The notes under the pieces are model-generated. The model did no database searches, was not told the DNA's origin, and was given only the letters and a program-made list of their open reading frames with translations. A stretch of 64,000 nt of DNA from Cohnella cholangitidis (GTDB taxonomy: Bacteria > Bacillota > Bacilli > Paenibacillales > Paenibacillaceae). Below, piece after piece: positions 1-8,284 of the stretch (position 1 is the first letter of the stretch; the number at the start of each line of letters is the position of its first letter). Location of the stretch: the NCBI RefSeq assembly GCF_014107495.1, contig NZ_CP041969.1:5381501-5445500 (forward strand), in the 5' to 3' direction. Made by a program: the position numbers and the translations under genes.

Positions 1-29
1 CCGAGTATTAGAGCGAGAGGGTCTTACAG

Positions 30-710
30 ATGCAAAGCTTTGAAGAGATGGATTTTTGCAAGTTGGATGTAGCGCGCGAACATAGAACCGGGTTCCCGGA
101 AGTCGTGTTTGGACTTGGCAAGACCGTGGAGCAAGTAGAGGCGATTTTCACTCGACTCGTTGACATTCATGGAAGAGCTTTAGTGACTAGAGCGACCGAA
201 GAAATGGCCGAACAAGTGAAGAAGGTGTTTCCGGAAGCGAAGTACGATAACGTCGCTAGATTGCTCTTTTACGGAACCGCTACTCGTAGGCTATCTGGTA
301 AGGTAGCCGTATTAACAGGCGGTACTTCCGATATTCCTGTCGCGGAAGAAGCGGCAGGAACTGCCGAATGGATGGGATGCGAAGTGGATCGCATCTATGA
401 CGTCGGAGTTGCCGGGATCGATCGTCTAATGGCACATAAAGATCGCATTCGTGAAGCGTCCGTTGTCATCGCGGTCGCCGGAATGGAAGGCGCCCTTGCT
501 AGTGTTATCGGCGGACTCGTTCGCAGGCCGGTTATCGGGGTTCCGACCTCCATTGGTTATGGAGCCAATCTCCAAGGGTTGACGACGATGATGGCGATGA
601 TGACGTCCTGTGCATCAGGAGTAACTGTCGTAAACATCGATAACGGATTCGGAGCGGCCTATCATGCCGCGTCCATTCTTCAACTCGTAATGGAGGCGTA
701 TATGAAATGA
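30..710 (+). CDS. larB: LarB, nickel-pincer cofactor biosynthesis carboxylase/hydrolase
   Basis: LarB starts the synthesis of the nickel-pincer nucleotide (NPN) cofactor by carboxylating the pyridinium ring of nicotinic acid adenine dinucleotide and cleaving its phosphoanhydride, in the cytoplasm (known of the family). The 226 residues carry the LarB/AIR-carboxylase-like fold: an N-terminal RTGFPEVVFGLGKT segment, a central VLTGGTSDIPVAEEA loop and a glycine-rich GVPTSIGYGANLQG loop. Usual family length is nearer 250, so about 25 residues are absent at the N terminus. An AGAGGG lies 8-9 bases before the ATG used here, but a second frame upstream is open, so the start may be wrong or a frameshift may lie at about 35-42. 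The stop overlaps the larC start as ATGA, showing translational coupling. Confidence 0.85.
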   Translation: MQSFEEMDFCKLDVAREHRTGFPEVVFGLGKTVEQVEAIFTRLVDIHGRALVTRATEEMAEQVKKVFPEAKYDNVARLLFYGTATRRLSGKVAVLTGGTSDIPVAEEAAGTAEWMGCEVDRIYDVGVAGIDRLMAHKDRIREASVVIAVAGMEGALASVIGGLVRRPVIGVPTSIGYGANLQGLTTMMAMMTSCASGVTVVNIDNGFGAAYHAASILQLVMEAYMK

Positions 711-1981
711 CGACACTCTACTTGGATTGCATATCGGGAATCGCTGGTGACATGGCGTTGTCTGCTCTCGTAGACTTGGGAGCGGACCCGGATTATATTC
801 GCCGTCATTTATCGGAACTGCCGATCGATCCGTTTACGATGGAATTCGTGCCGGCTATCCGTAGAGGAATCTCGGCAAAGTGGCTCAAACTTAGCTTTAA
901 GGATGATGTAAGACAGCACAATCACCATCAACAAGAACATGACCATCATCATGATCATCATCATCATCATGATCATCACGATGAAGATGGCCTCGATCAT
1001 GGACATTCTCATGAGCATCGCAAAGCTTCGGAGATATTGCACATGATCGAGCGTTCCAATCTGCCGCCAAGAGTCAAAGCTCGAAGCTTAGCCATTTTCA
1101 AGGTCATCGCGCAAGCCGAAGGGAAAATCCACGGAATGGATCCTTCGGAAGTCCATTTCCATGAGGTCGGTGCCATGGATTCCATATTGGACATCATCGG
1201 GGTGTGCTTGGCTTTGGAGAATCTGCGCGTAGATGAGATCATCGTTTCTCCGGTTCCGGTTGGTTCCGGCCGGATGAGGATGGCACATGGAGTGTACCCG
1301 ATTCCAGCACCGGCCACTGCGGAAATCATGATTGGTGTTCCTGTCTCTTCCTTTACGGCTCAGGGAGAACTTACAACGCCGACAGGAGCTGGTATCGTTA
1401 AAGCGCTCGCGACATGTTTCGGTCCGTTGCCCGGTGGAACGATCGAGCGGATCGGTTATGGAGCAGGGACTAAGGATTTCGAGCATCCGAATGTGTTACG
1501 GGCCATGCTGATTCAGCTAGGGACAGTGTCATCCATTTCCTCTGAGACGATTACGGTATTGGAAACCCAAGTAGACGACACACCTGGAGAGACGCTCGGT
1601 TATCTTATGGAGCGATTGCTTACTGACGGCGCACTAGATGTGTATTATACGCCAGTATATATGAAGAAGAATCGACCTGGTGTTCTCATTACGGTTTTGT
1701 GTGAAAAGAATGAATATATAAAGTTCGAAAATCTGCTGCTTCGTGAAACATCCACATTCGGAGTCCGTCGGAGCGACATGAAGCGGACTGCCTTAAATCG
1801 GGAATGGTCGGAAGTAGAAACCCCCTATGGAACGATTCGCGTCAAGCACGCTTATGCGGGGACTGAAAGGCTTCATTCATCCCCTGAATTCGAGGATGCA
1901 GCAAAGGTCGCTCGTGCTTCAGGCGTTTCGCTGGAAAAGGTATACCGGGAAGTGTTGAATAGGTTAAATCATCAGGAGTGA
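707..1981 (+). CDS. larC: LarC, nickel insertase for the NPN cofactor (single-ORF form)
   Basis: LarC is the CTP-dependent cyclometallase that inserts nickel into the pincer nucleotide (family knowledge). The 424-residue protein begins with the typical YLDCISGIAGDMALSALVDLG segment and contains FHEVGAMDSILDIIG in its first third and QVDDTPGETLGYLMERLL in its second half. A very histidine-rich stretch lies at about residues 70-105, suited to holding nickel. In Lactiplantibacillus plantarum the protein is made as LarC1/LarC2 joined by ribosomal frameshifting; here both parts are one uninterrupted frame. It overlaps larB by four bases and is followed after six bases by a nickel transporter gene. 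Confidence 0.93.
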   Translation: MTTLYLDCISGIAGDMALSALVDLGADPDYIRRHLSELPIDPFTMEFVPAIRRGISAKWLKLSFKDDVRQHNHHQQEHDHHHDHHHHHDHHDEDGLDHGHSHEHRKASEILHMIERSNLPPRVKARSLAIFKVIAQAEGKIHGMDPSEVHFHEVGAMDSILDIIGVCLALENLRVDEIIVSPVPVGSGRMRMAHGVYPIPAPATAEIMIGVPVSSFTAQGELTTPTGAGIVKALATCFGPLPGGTIERIGYGAGTKDFEHPNVLRAMLIQLGTVSSISSETITVLETQVDDTPGETLGYLMERLLTDGALDVYYTPVYMKKNRPGVLITVLCEKNEYIKFENLLLRETSTFGVRRSDMKRTALNREWSEVETPYGTIRVKHAYAGTERLHSSPEFEDAAKVARASGVSLEKVYREVLNRLNHQE

Positions 1982-1987
1982 TAGAGA

Positions 1988-2647
1988 ATGGAATTTGCCG
2001 GGGCTATGATGCTCGCCTTATTACTCGGCCTGCGGCATGGATTGGATTGGGATCACGTTTCAGCTCTGGCGGATATTACGGGGAGTGACTCAGGATCAAA
2101 GAGACAACGGGTGAAGTTATCACTATGGTATGCTATCGGCCACGAAACAATGGTGTGTCTGCTAGGCGGTTGTATTATTTTGTTCGCTTGGAGCGTTCCG
2201 GTATGGGTTGACAACTTAATGAGTAAAACGATCGGATTAACCTTGATCGTCTTGGCGGTCCTATTGTTGGTGGTAAGGAGGCATCGTCCTTATCTGAGCC
2301 GAGGCGTCGCGATCTTTCAAAGTCTTCGAAAAAACCGGAACCGTCCTTTTACGTTTACGAAGTCAAATGTGTTTTTGGTCGGGATCATACATGGCGTAGG
2401 GGCCGAAACCCCAACCCAATTGCTTCTCTTTACAACGATTGCAGGTATGACGGCCCAAAGTCATGGGATCGCGGTTGTCGTCGTATTCTGTGCGGGATTG
2501 CTAATCACGCATCTGGCAATAGCGATAGCCGGTATCTATTTGCACGATTGGACGAATAAGATCAGACCTTATTTTCCCCTAACGGTTTATGCATCTGCAG
2601 CGTTAAGCTTCTTGCTTGGATTTAAATACTTGTTGTTGGAATCGTAA
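1988..2647 (+). CDS. NicO/UreH-type nickel transporter
   Basis: A 219-residue integral membrane protein with several hydrophobic helices (near 1-20, 50-75, 80-95, 125-150, 155-185 and 195-217). The first helix carries RHGLDWDHVSALADIT, the HX4DH signature of nickel/cobalt permeases, and a second conserved GIIHGVGAETPTQ lies near residue 133. It most likely imports nickel for the cofactor built by LarB and LarC. It sits six bases after larC and 33 bases before the LarA-family gene. The specific metal is inferred from the neighbours. Confidence 0.85.
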   Translation: MEFAGAMMLALLLGLRHGLDWDHVSALADITGSDSGSKRQRVKLSLWYAIGHETMVCLLGGCIILFAWSVPVWVDNLMSKTIGLTLIVLAVLLLVVRRHRPYLSRGVAIFQSLRKNRNRPFTFTKSNVFLVGIIHGVGAETPTQLLLFTTIAGMTAQSHGIAVVVVFCAGLLITHLAIAIAGIYLHDWTNKIRPYFPLTVYASAALSFLLGFKYLLLES

Positions 2648-2680
2648 TTCTATTATAAATGACGAAAAGGAGGGGCTACC

Positions 2681-3955
2681 GTGAGTGAAATAATCAAAAA
2701 AATGCTAGAGCCGATTCCGATTCCGAATATGGTTCGCATACGCCAACAATTCGATACTTCGAAATTGGACGACCCGGTTGCAGTATTAAACAAGGAATTA
2801 AACAGACCTGGTGCCGCTGATTCCCTGAAACCGGGCCAGCGTGTCGCGATAGCTGTAGGTAGCCGCGGGATCGCTAATATCGCCGCAATTACGAAGGAGA
2901 CGATAGATGTGGTAAAGGCTGCCGGAGCGCATCCTTTTATCGTTCCATGCATGGGAAGTCACGGCGGCGCGACGGCGAACGGACAAGCCGAGGTTCTCAA
3001 GCACCTTGGCATTGACGAAGAGTCAATGGGTGCCCCGGTAGAGTCCTCCATGGAAGTCGTCGAAATCGATCGGCTGCCAAACGGGCTTCCGGTTTACGTT
3101 GATAAGATCGCCTCAGAGGCAGACGCCATTATCGTTATCAACCGAGTCAAGCCCCATACCGCGTTTCGTGGTCCGATAGAGAGCGGCATCATGAAGATGA
3201 TTGCAATCGGACTTGGCAAGCAAAAAGGGGCTGAAGCCTGCCATCAACTCGGCTTCAAGTACATGGCGGAATTCGTGCCGGAGATGGCGAGGGTCATGAT
3301 CGATAAATTACCGATCCGTTTCGGCATCGCCGTCGTGGAGAACGCATATGACGAGACGTGCCACCTGGAAGTGCTTCCTGCCGCCAATATTTATGAACGG
3401 GAAGTAGAGTTGCAGAAAATGGCGAAGTTCCATATGCCAAGGTTATTTTTTGATGAAATCGATGTGCTCGTCGTGGATCGGATCGGCAAGAATATCAGCG
3501 GAGACGGCATGGATCCGAACGTCACGGGTCGTTATCCGACGCCGTATGCAACCGGCGGTCCTGATGTGAACAAAATCGTCGTGCTTGATGTAACCAAGGA
3601 GTCGAAGGGGAATACGAACGGCGTTGGTACAGCGGACTTCACGACTCGAAGGCTGGCAGACAAAATGGATTTCACCGCGACGTATTTGAACGGGTTGACG
3701 TCGACTGTTTGCGCACCGACCAAGCTCGCCACGACGTTAGAGAGCGACGAACTGGCGATAAAAGCGGCAGTGAAGACGTGCAACGTGCTCGAATTCGAGA
3801 AATGTAGATTAGTAAGGATAAAGGACACGCTTCACCTAGGCGAAATCGAAATATCGGTTCCGCTGCTGGAGCAGGCCCGCAACCATCAGGACATCGAGAT
3901 TGTATCCGAGCCGTATTCGTGGACGTTCGACCGCGAGGGATATTTCGTAAAATGA
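2681..3955 (+). CDS. LarA-family nickel-dependent 2-hydroxyacid racemase/epimerase
   Basis: A LarA-superfamily (DUF2088) enzyme of 424 residues, expected to racemise or epimerise the alpha carbon of a 2-hydroxy acid by hydride transfer through the NPN cofactor. The GTG start follows an excellent AAAAGGAGGGG site. Visible motifs are GSHGGAT (His94), KPHTAFRGP (His159), the ESGIMKM stretch with Lys172 as candidate cofactor-attachment residue, and His188 in AEACH. The SHGG form of the first motif is that of LarA homologues rather than classical lactate racemase. Known homologue activities include malate, hydroxyglutarate and phenyllactate racemisation and D-gluconate 2-epimerisation. The neighbouring uxaC, mannonate-dehydrogenase-like SDR and FGGY kinase remnant make an aldonate epimerase the best guess. 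Its stop overlaps the next gene as ATGA. Confidence 0.85.
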   Translation: MSEIIKKMLEPIPIPNMVRIRQQFDTSKLDDPVAVLNKELNRPGAADSLKPGQRVAIAVGSRGIANIAAITKETIDVVKAAGAHPFIVPCMGSHGGATANGQAEVLKHLGIDEESMGAPVESSMEVVEIDRLPNGLPVYVDKIASEADAIIVINRVKPHTAFRGPIESGIMKMIAIGLGKQKGAEACHQLGFKYMAEFVPEMARVMIDKLPIRFGIAVVENAYDETCHLEVLPAANIYEREVELQKMAKFHMPRLFFDEIDVLVVDRIGKNISGDGMDPNVTGRYPTPYATGGPDVNKIVVLDVTKESKGNTNGVGTADFTTRRLADKMDFTATYLNGLTSTVCAPTKLATTLESDELAIKAAVKTCNVLEFEKCRLVRIKDTLHLGEIEISVPLLEQARNHQDIEIVSEPYSWTFDREGYFVK

Positions 3956-5043
3956 AACCTTACGTTGTTGCAGTCGATATCGGAACGACGAGTACGAAAG
4001 CGGTAGCTGTAGATCGAGAGGGCGGAATCCGTGCCACAGTTTCAGTTGAATACTCTCTCAACACGCTGGCACCAGACCGCGCGGAGCAGAACCCTAACGA
4101 GATCACGGAGGCCGCCGCTAATGCGGTAGCTGGGGCGAAGGATCAAGCTAAAGCCAGGGCGGACGAGGTTCGATGCATCGTTTTCAATTCTGCAATGCAT
4201 AGCTTGATTGCTTTGGACGGGAAGGAGAGCCGCTAACCCCATCGATTACGTGGGCAGATAGTCGGAGCGCTGCCTATGTAGGTATGTTAAACGAACAACA
4301 CGACGCACAGGCAATCTATTCTGCTACAGGGACGCCGATTCATCCTATGTCGCCACTGCTAAAACTTATGTGGCTTAGGGAGAAGGCCAAAGGCGTGTTC
4401 AATAAAGCCTACCGCTTCGTCGGTATCAAAGAGTATGTGATGGGACGTTGGCTCAGCGGTGGGAGACACGTCGTTGACCATTCAATCGCAAGCGCGACCG
4501 GACTTTTCTCTCTTCGAAACCGGACATGGCACGAGCAGTCGCTTTAGGCTGCGGGAATCGACACATCCCGCTTATCCGGATTTGGTCTCCACGACGCACG
4601 TGCTGGAAGGTTCGAATCCGGTGTGGCGGAGCGTCTTGGAATTACGGCTGATACGTCCGTAGACGTCGGCGCATCCGATGGTGTTCTTGCGAACGTTGGT
4701 ATTGGAGCAGTGAAAACTGACCAATTCGCGGTCACGATCGGCACTAGCGGGGCGGTTCGGGCTGTCGTGGGTACACCGCACACCGACCCAAGGGTGACAT
4801 TCTTGGTGCGCCTCTCACTGTACCGGATGCCATTGAGAGCTCCTCGCTTGGTGCAGCGGCAATAGGCCTCGTAACTCTTGGTGACTGGAAAAGTCTCGAT
4901 CAGGCGAAAGCTTGGTCGAATTCTTCGTTCACCCACGAGCCGAGTGCAGCTAATCATGGCGTATAAAATGAACTTTTTGCGATATACGGTGCTTGTATCC
5001 AAGACTTGTCGATCCCTTTCAAATGATCGTTCGATTTCAAACT
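3952..5043 (+). pseudogene. Decayed FGGY-family sugar kinase (gluconokinase/xylulokinase-like)
   Basis: The reading frame opens with VAVDIGTTSTKAVAVD, the phosphate-1 motif of FGGY carbohydrate kinases, overlapping the LarA-family stop codon. It then breaks repeatedly: a one-base loss near 4219-4221 before PLTPSITWADSRS, an in-frame TAG near 4545 before AAGIDTSRL, shifts near 4577 and 4622 before LGITADTSVDVGASDG and VTIGTSGAVRAVVG, and a jump near 4797 to ILGAPLTVPDAIESSSLGAAA in the C-terminal domain. Joining the pieces gives about 360 residues against about 500 in the family, so roughly 100 or more residues (the NGG/lid region) are deleted. It cannot make a working kinase. It would once have phosphorylated a sugar acid or pentulose in this pathway. 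Confidence 0.9.
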
Positions 5044-5067
5044 CAATAGTTGGGAGAGTGAAGGATT

Positions 5068-5844
5068 TTGGTAACAGTGGACTTATTCGATTTATCCGGT
5101 AAAACTGCTGTCATTATAGGCGGAAACAGCACATTAGGAACCGCAATGGGTGAGGTGCTTGGAGCGTATGGTGCGAAGGTCGCAGTCGTTGGGCGTAATG
5201 CGGAAAACTCGGTTGCAGCTAAATCGAGAATACAAAATGTCGGAGGTGAAGCGGAAGTATTTACTGCGGATGCAACGAGTAATGAGGATTTAGAGAGGAT
5301 ACTCTCCGAAATTGTAAGTTGGAGCGGCGGCGTCGACATATTGTTCAATTGCCCCGGCAAAAACAGTGCAACTCCATTCTTCGAAATCACTGAAGAAGAG
5401 TGGGATAGTATTATGGACGTAAATTTGAAGAGCGTAATGCTAGCGTGCCAAGTATTCGGTAAGCAAATGATCGATCAAGGAAAGGGAGGTAGTATAGTCA
5501 ATATTTCTTCCGTTTCGTCCGGACCTCCGTTATCCCGAGTATTCACATACTCAGCCTCGAAAGCAGGCGTAAATTCGGTCACGCAATTTCTTGCTAGAGA
5601 ACTGGCGCCCCATCGGATACGTGTGAACGGCATCATTCCTGGATTTTTCCCTGCCGAACAAAACAAAAAAATTCTGTCCGAAGAACGCATCAAGAGCATC
5701 ATGGGGCACACGCCTATGAACAGGTTTGGTACTCCTGAAGAGTTACAGGGAGCGGCCATCTATCTAGCATCGGAGAAGGCTTCGGGGTTCGTAACCGGAA
5801 CTTTCTTGCGAGTTGACGGCGGATTTGGAGCGATGACCATATGA
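5068..5844 (+). CDS. SDR oxidoreductase, D-mannonate oxidoreductase/fructuronate reductase-like
   Basis: A 258-residue classical short-chain dehydrogenase that probably interconverts D-fructuronate and D-mannonate using NAD(P)H. It has a GGNSTLG nucleotide-binding loop near residue 18, a NISSVSS serine segment, the YSASK catalytic pair and a C-terminal GFFPAEQNKK, MNRFGTPEEL and FVTGTFLRVDGGF series that resembles the Bacillus UxuB/YjmF group of mannonate dehydrogenases. The start is a TTG with GAGAGTGAAGG just upstream; GTG codons at 5071 and 5077 are alternatives. The stop overlaps uxaC as ATGA, which strengthens the uronate assignment because UxaC makes its likely substrate. Confidence 0.8.
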   Translation: MVTVDLFDLSGKTAVIIGGNSTLGTAMGEVLGAYGAKVAVVGRNAENSVAAKSRIQNVGGEAEVFTADATSNEDLERILSEIVSWSGGVDILFNCPGKNSATPFFEITEEEWDSIMDVNLKSVMLACQVFGKQMIDQGKGGSIVNISSVSSGPPLSRVFTYSASKAGVNSVTQFLARELAPHRIRVNGIIPGFFPAEQNKKILSEERIKSIMGHTPMNRFGTPEELQGAAIYLASEKASGFVTGTFLRVDGGFGAMTI

Positions 5845-7268
5845 CCAATCTTACTAATATGACGAAGCCATTTATGGATGATGACTTTATGCTTCGCAGT
5901 CCCACTGCTGTTACGTTGTATAATATTTTTGCGAAGAACCTGCCGATCATCGATTACCATTGCCACTTGAGCCCGCAAGAAATATACGAAAATAAGAAGT
6001 GCCGGAACCTCACGGAAGTATGGTTGGCTGGGGATCATTATAAGTGGCGGGCGATGAGAGCGAATGGGGTTGACGAAGCCTATATTACCGGCAGTTCGAG
6101 TGACTATGATAAATTCCTAGCCTATGCGCGGACTGTTCCATTGACAATCGGTAACCCTTTGTATCACTGGACGCATCTAGAATTAAAGCGGTATTTCGGC
6201 ATTGAAGAGCTGTTGAGCGAGAAGACAGCTCCTGTGATCTGGGAAAAGGTAAACACCCTATTGTCTGGCGATGGATTCGGTGCGCGCGATTTCATATCAA
6301 AATCAGACGTTCATGTGATCTGTACGACGGATGACCCGACGGATTCGCTCGAGTTTCATGCCAAGTTAAACACCGATAGAGATTTTTATACGGCTGTATT
6401 GCCGTCGTACCGACCAGACAAAGCACTGGAAATTAACAATGCCGGTTTTTGTGATTGGGTTCGTAAGTTGGAGAGCGTATCTGGGGTCCCAATCGACGAT
6501 TACGACGCTCTGTTGGATGCACTCGAAAATCGCATCAATTTCTTCCATACGAATGGCTGTCGCGTTTCTGACCACGCGCTAAACTACGTCCCGTTCGTCG
6601 AGGCAACAAGGACCGATGCTGCATCGGTGTTAGCCAAGGCGATTAAGGGTGAAGCCATAAGCCTTCATGAGGAGCATATGTATAAAACCTATACACTTGT
6701 TTTCCTCGGACGGGAATATGCCAAGAGGGGCTGGGTGATGCAATATCACATGAACGCCCTGCGCAACACCAATACGAAAGCATTCGAATTGATAGGCGCG
6801 GATACCGGCTACGATTCCATCAACGATAGCGCAATCGCCCAACCTTTGTCGAGACTGCTAGACTCAATCGAGCGTGAAGGCGGGTTGCCCAAGACAATTC
6901 TTTACTCGCTAAATCCGGTCCAAAACCACGTCATCGGTACGATGATCGGTAACTTCCAAGGCGGCGTTGCAGGTAAGATACAATTCGGCTCCGGCTGGTG
7001 GTTTAACGATACAAAGGAAGGAATGATCGCACAGTTGAAGTCACTTGCAGAACTCGGCTTACTTAGTCGGTTCGTCGGCATGTTGACCGATTCTCGTAGT
7101 TTTCTGTCATACACCCGACACGAATACTTCCGGCGCATTCTTTGTAATTTAATCGCCGAGTGGGTTGATAATGGAGAATTCCCTAACGACTTGGAGCTTT
7201 TAGGAGAAATCATTCAGAATATTTGCTATTTTAACGCGAAGAAATACTTTCCGTTCGAATTAATATAG
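5841..7268 (+). CDS. uxaC: Uronate isomerase (glucuronate/galacturonate isomerase)
   Basis: UxaC converts D-glucuronate to D-fructuronate or D-galacturonate to D-tagaturonate in the cytoplasm. The 475-residue protein has the amidohydrolase-like HCH metal-binding motif at residues 40-42 (IIDYHCHLSPQEIYENK), a VICTTDDPTDSLEFH segment, VMQYHMNALRN and a C-terminal GMLTDSRSFLSYTRHEYFRR, all typical of the family, and is of normal length. Its start overlaps the stop of the upstream SDR, so the two are translationally coupled. Together they give uronate to fructuronate to mannonate. Confidence 0.95.
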   Translation: MTNLTNMTKPFMDDDFMLRSPTAVTLYNIFAKNLPIIDYHCHLSPQEIYENKKCRNLTEVWLAGDHYKWRAMRANGVDEAYITGSSSDYDKFLAYARTVPLTIGNPLYHWTHLELKRYFGIEELLSEKTAPVIWEKVNTLLSGDGFGARDFISKSDVHVICTTDDPTDSLEFHAKLNTDRDFYTAVLPSYRPDKALEINNAGFCDWVRKLESVSGVPIDDYDALLDALENRINFFHTNGCRVSDHALNYVPFVEATRTDAASVLAKAIKGEAISLHEEHMYKTYTLVFLGREYAKRGWVMQYHMNALRNTNTKAFELIGADTGYDSINDSAIAQPLSRLLDSIEREGGLPKTILYSLNPVQNHVIGTMIGNFQGGVAGKIQFGSGWWFNDTKEGMIAQLKSLAELGLLSRFVGMLTDSRSFLSYTRHEYFRRILCNLIAEWVDNGEFPNDLELLGEIIQNICYFNAKKYFPFELI

Positions 7269-7313
7269 TTCCTTAAATAACACTCCTTATGCACAAAATG
7301 GAGGCGTCGAAAT

Positions 7314-8072
7314 ATGAAGTTAATCGGTAAAGTGGCAGTCATTACAGGGGCAGCTTCTGGAATGGGTAAAGCAATCGCGGAGCTGTTCGCTGCGGAAGGA
7401 GCAAGTGTCGTCGTTTCGGATTTGAATGTCCAGAACGCTAAAAAAGTGGTGGAGGACATCGCAGCAAAAGGTGGGAGCGCCATTGCGATTATGACTAACG
7501 TAGTCGTCGAAGAAGACGTTCAACGGTTAATTGATTCCACAATTAATGAATACGGAACGGTAGACATTCTAGTTAACAACGCGGGGATCATGGACAATTT
7601 CGTTCCGGCTGGGGATCTTACTGATGAACTATGGGATAAGGTTTTTGCGGTTAATACGACCGGTCCAATGCGGACCATGCGTAAGGTGCTCCCGATATTC
7701 ACGAAGAAAAGACAAGGCGTTATCGTAAACATCGCTTCTGCCGGTGGCTTGTTCGGCTCACGTGCTGGTGCGGCTTATACCGCATCAAAACACGCTGTCA
7801 TCGGATTGACAAAAAACGTAGGCTATCAGTATGCAAAACTCGGTATTCGCTGCAATGCAATTGCACCAGGCGGCGTGAAAACGAACATTAGCGCTTCAAA
7901 TACGGAACCGAATCTATTTGGAGCAGAAAGAACGATGGCCGGTATGGCGATCATCCCGCGCGTGGGCGAGCCTGAAGAGATCGCGAAGGTCGCATTGTTC
8001 TTAGCCTCTGACGATTCCAGTTTTATTAACGGTTCAACAGTTACGGCAGACGCAGGATGGACTGCATTTTAA
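7314..8072 (+). CDS. Classical SDR-family oxidoreductase
   Basis: A 252-residue short-chain dehydrogenase with a complete classical signature: TGAASGMG near residue 12, NNAG near 88, the NIASAGG serine segment, YTASK at about 155-159 and a C-terminal DAGWTAF. An AATGGAGGC ribosome binding site lies before the ATG. It is the last gene of the operon, 45 bases after uxaC, and ends 37 bases before a terminator hairpin. The substrate cannot be read from the sequence; by context it may oxidise or reduce a sugar acid or 2-keto acid formed by the LarA-family enzyme. Confidence 0.85.
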   Translation: MKLIGKVAVITGAASGMGKAIAELFAAEGASVVVSDLNVQNAKKVVEDIAAKGGSAIAIMTNVVVEEDVQRLIDSTINEYGTVDILVNNAGIMDNFVPAGDLTDELWDKVFAVNTTGPMRTMRKVLPIFTKKRQGVIVNIASAGGLFGSRAGAAYTASKHAVIGLTKNVGYQYAKLGIRCNAIAPGGVKTNISASNTEPNLFGAERTMAGMAIIPRVGEPEEIAKVALFLASDDSSFINGSTVTADAGWTAF

Positions 8073-8109
8073 TTTTATTAGAGTTTTAGACTGATTTTTA
8101 AAAGAAATG

Positions 8110-8151
8110 GCGGCAGACCAAGACTTGATAATTATAGTCTTGGTCTGCCGC
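8110..8151 (+). terminator. Strong hairpin ending the lar/uronate operon
   Basis: Two perfectly complementary 16-base arms (8110-8125 and 8136-8151) enclose a 10-base loop. The following tail is mixed (TGTTGT), not a pure T run. The rest of 8073-8284 holds nothing else I can support. Confidence 0.75.
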
Positions 8152-8284
8152 TGTTGTCCGCCACATCTTCTGGCAGCGGTCATGCCAACTCCTTTTCTAT
8201 CGCATGGCTCAACACCTAGGAGACAGTGAGGGAGATTAAAGAACCTGTATCCAAATCTAATCAAGTCAAGGGACTTGCAGTTCG

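Noticed and set aside
809..1486. Open frames on the - strand opposite larC, including a Met/Ile-rich one
   Set aside because: They arise from the histidine-rich and GC-rich coding of larC read backwards; no ribosome binding site or family match.
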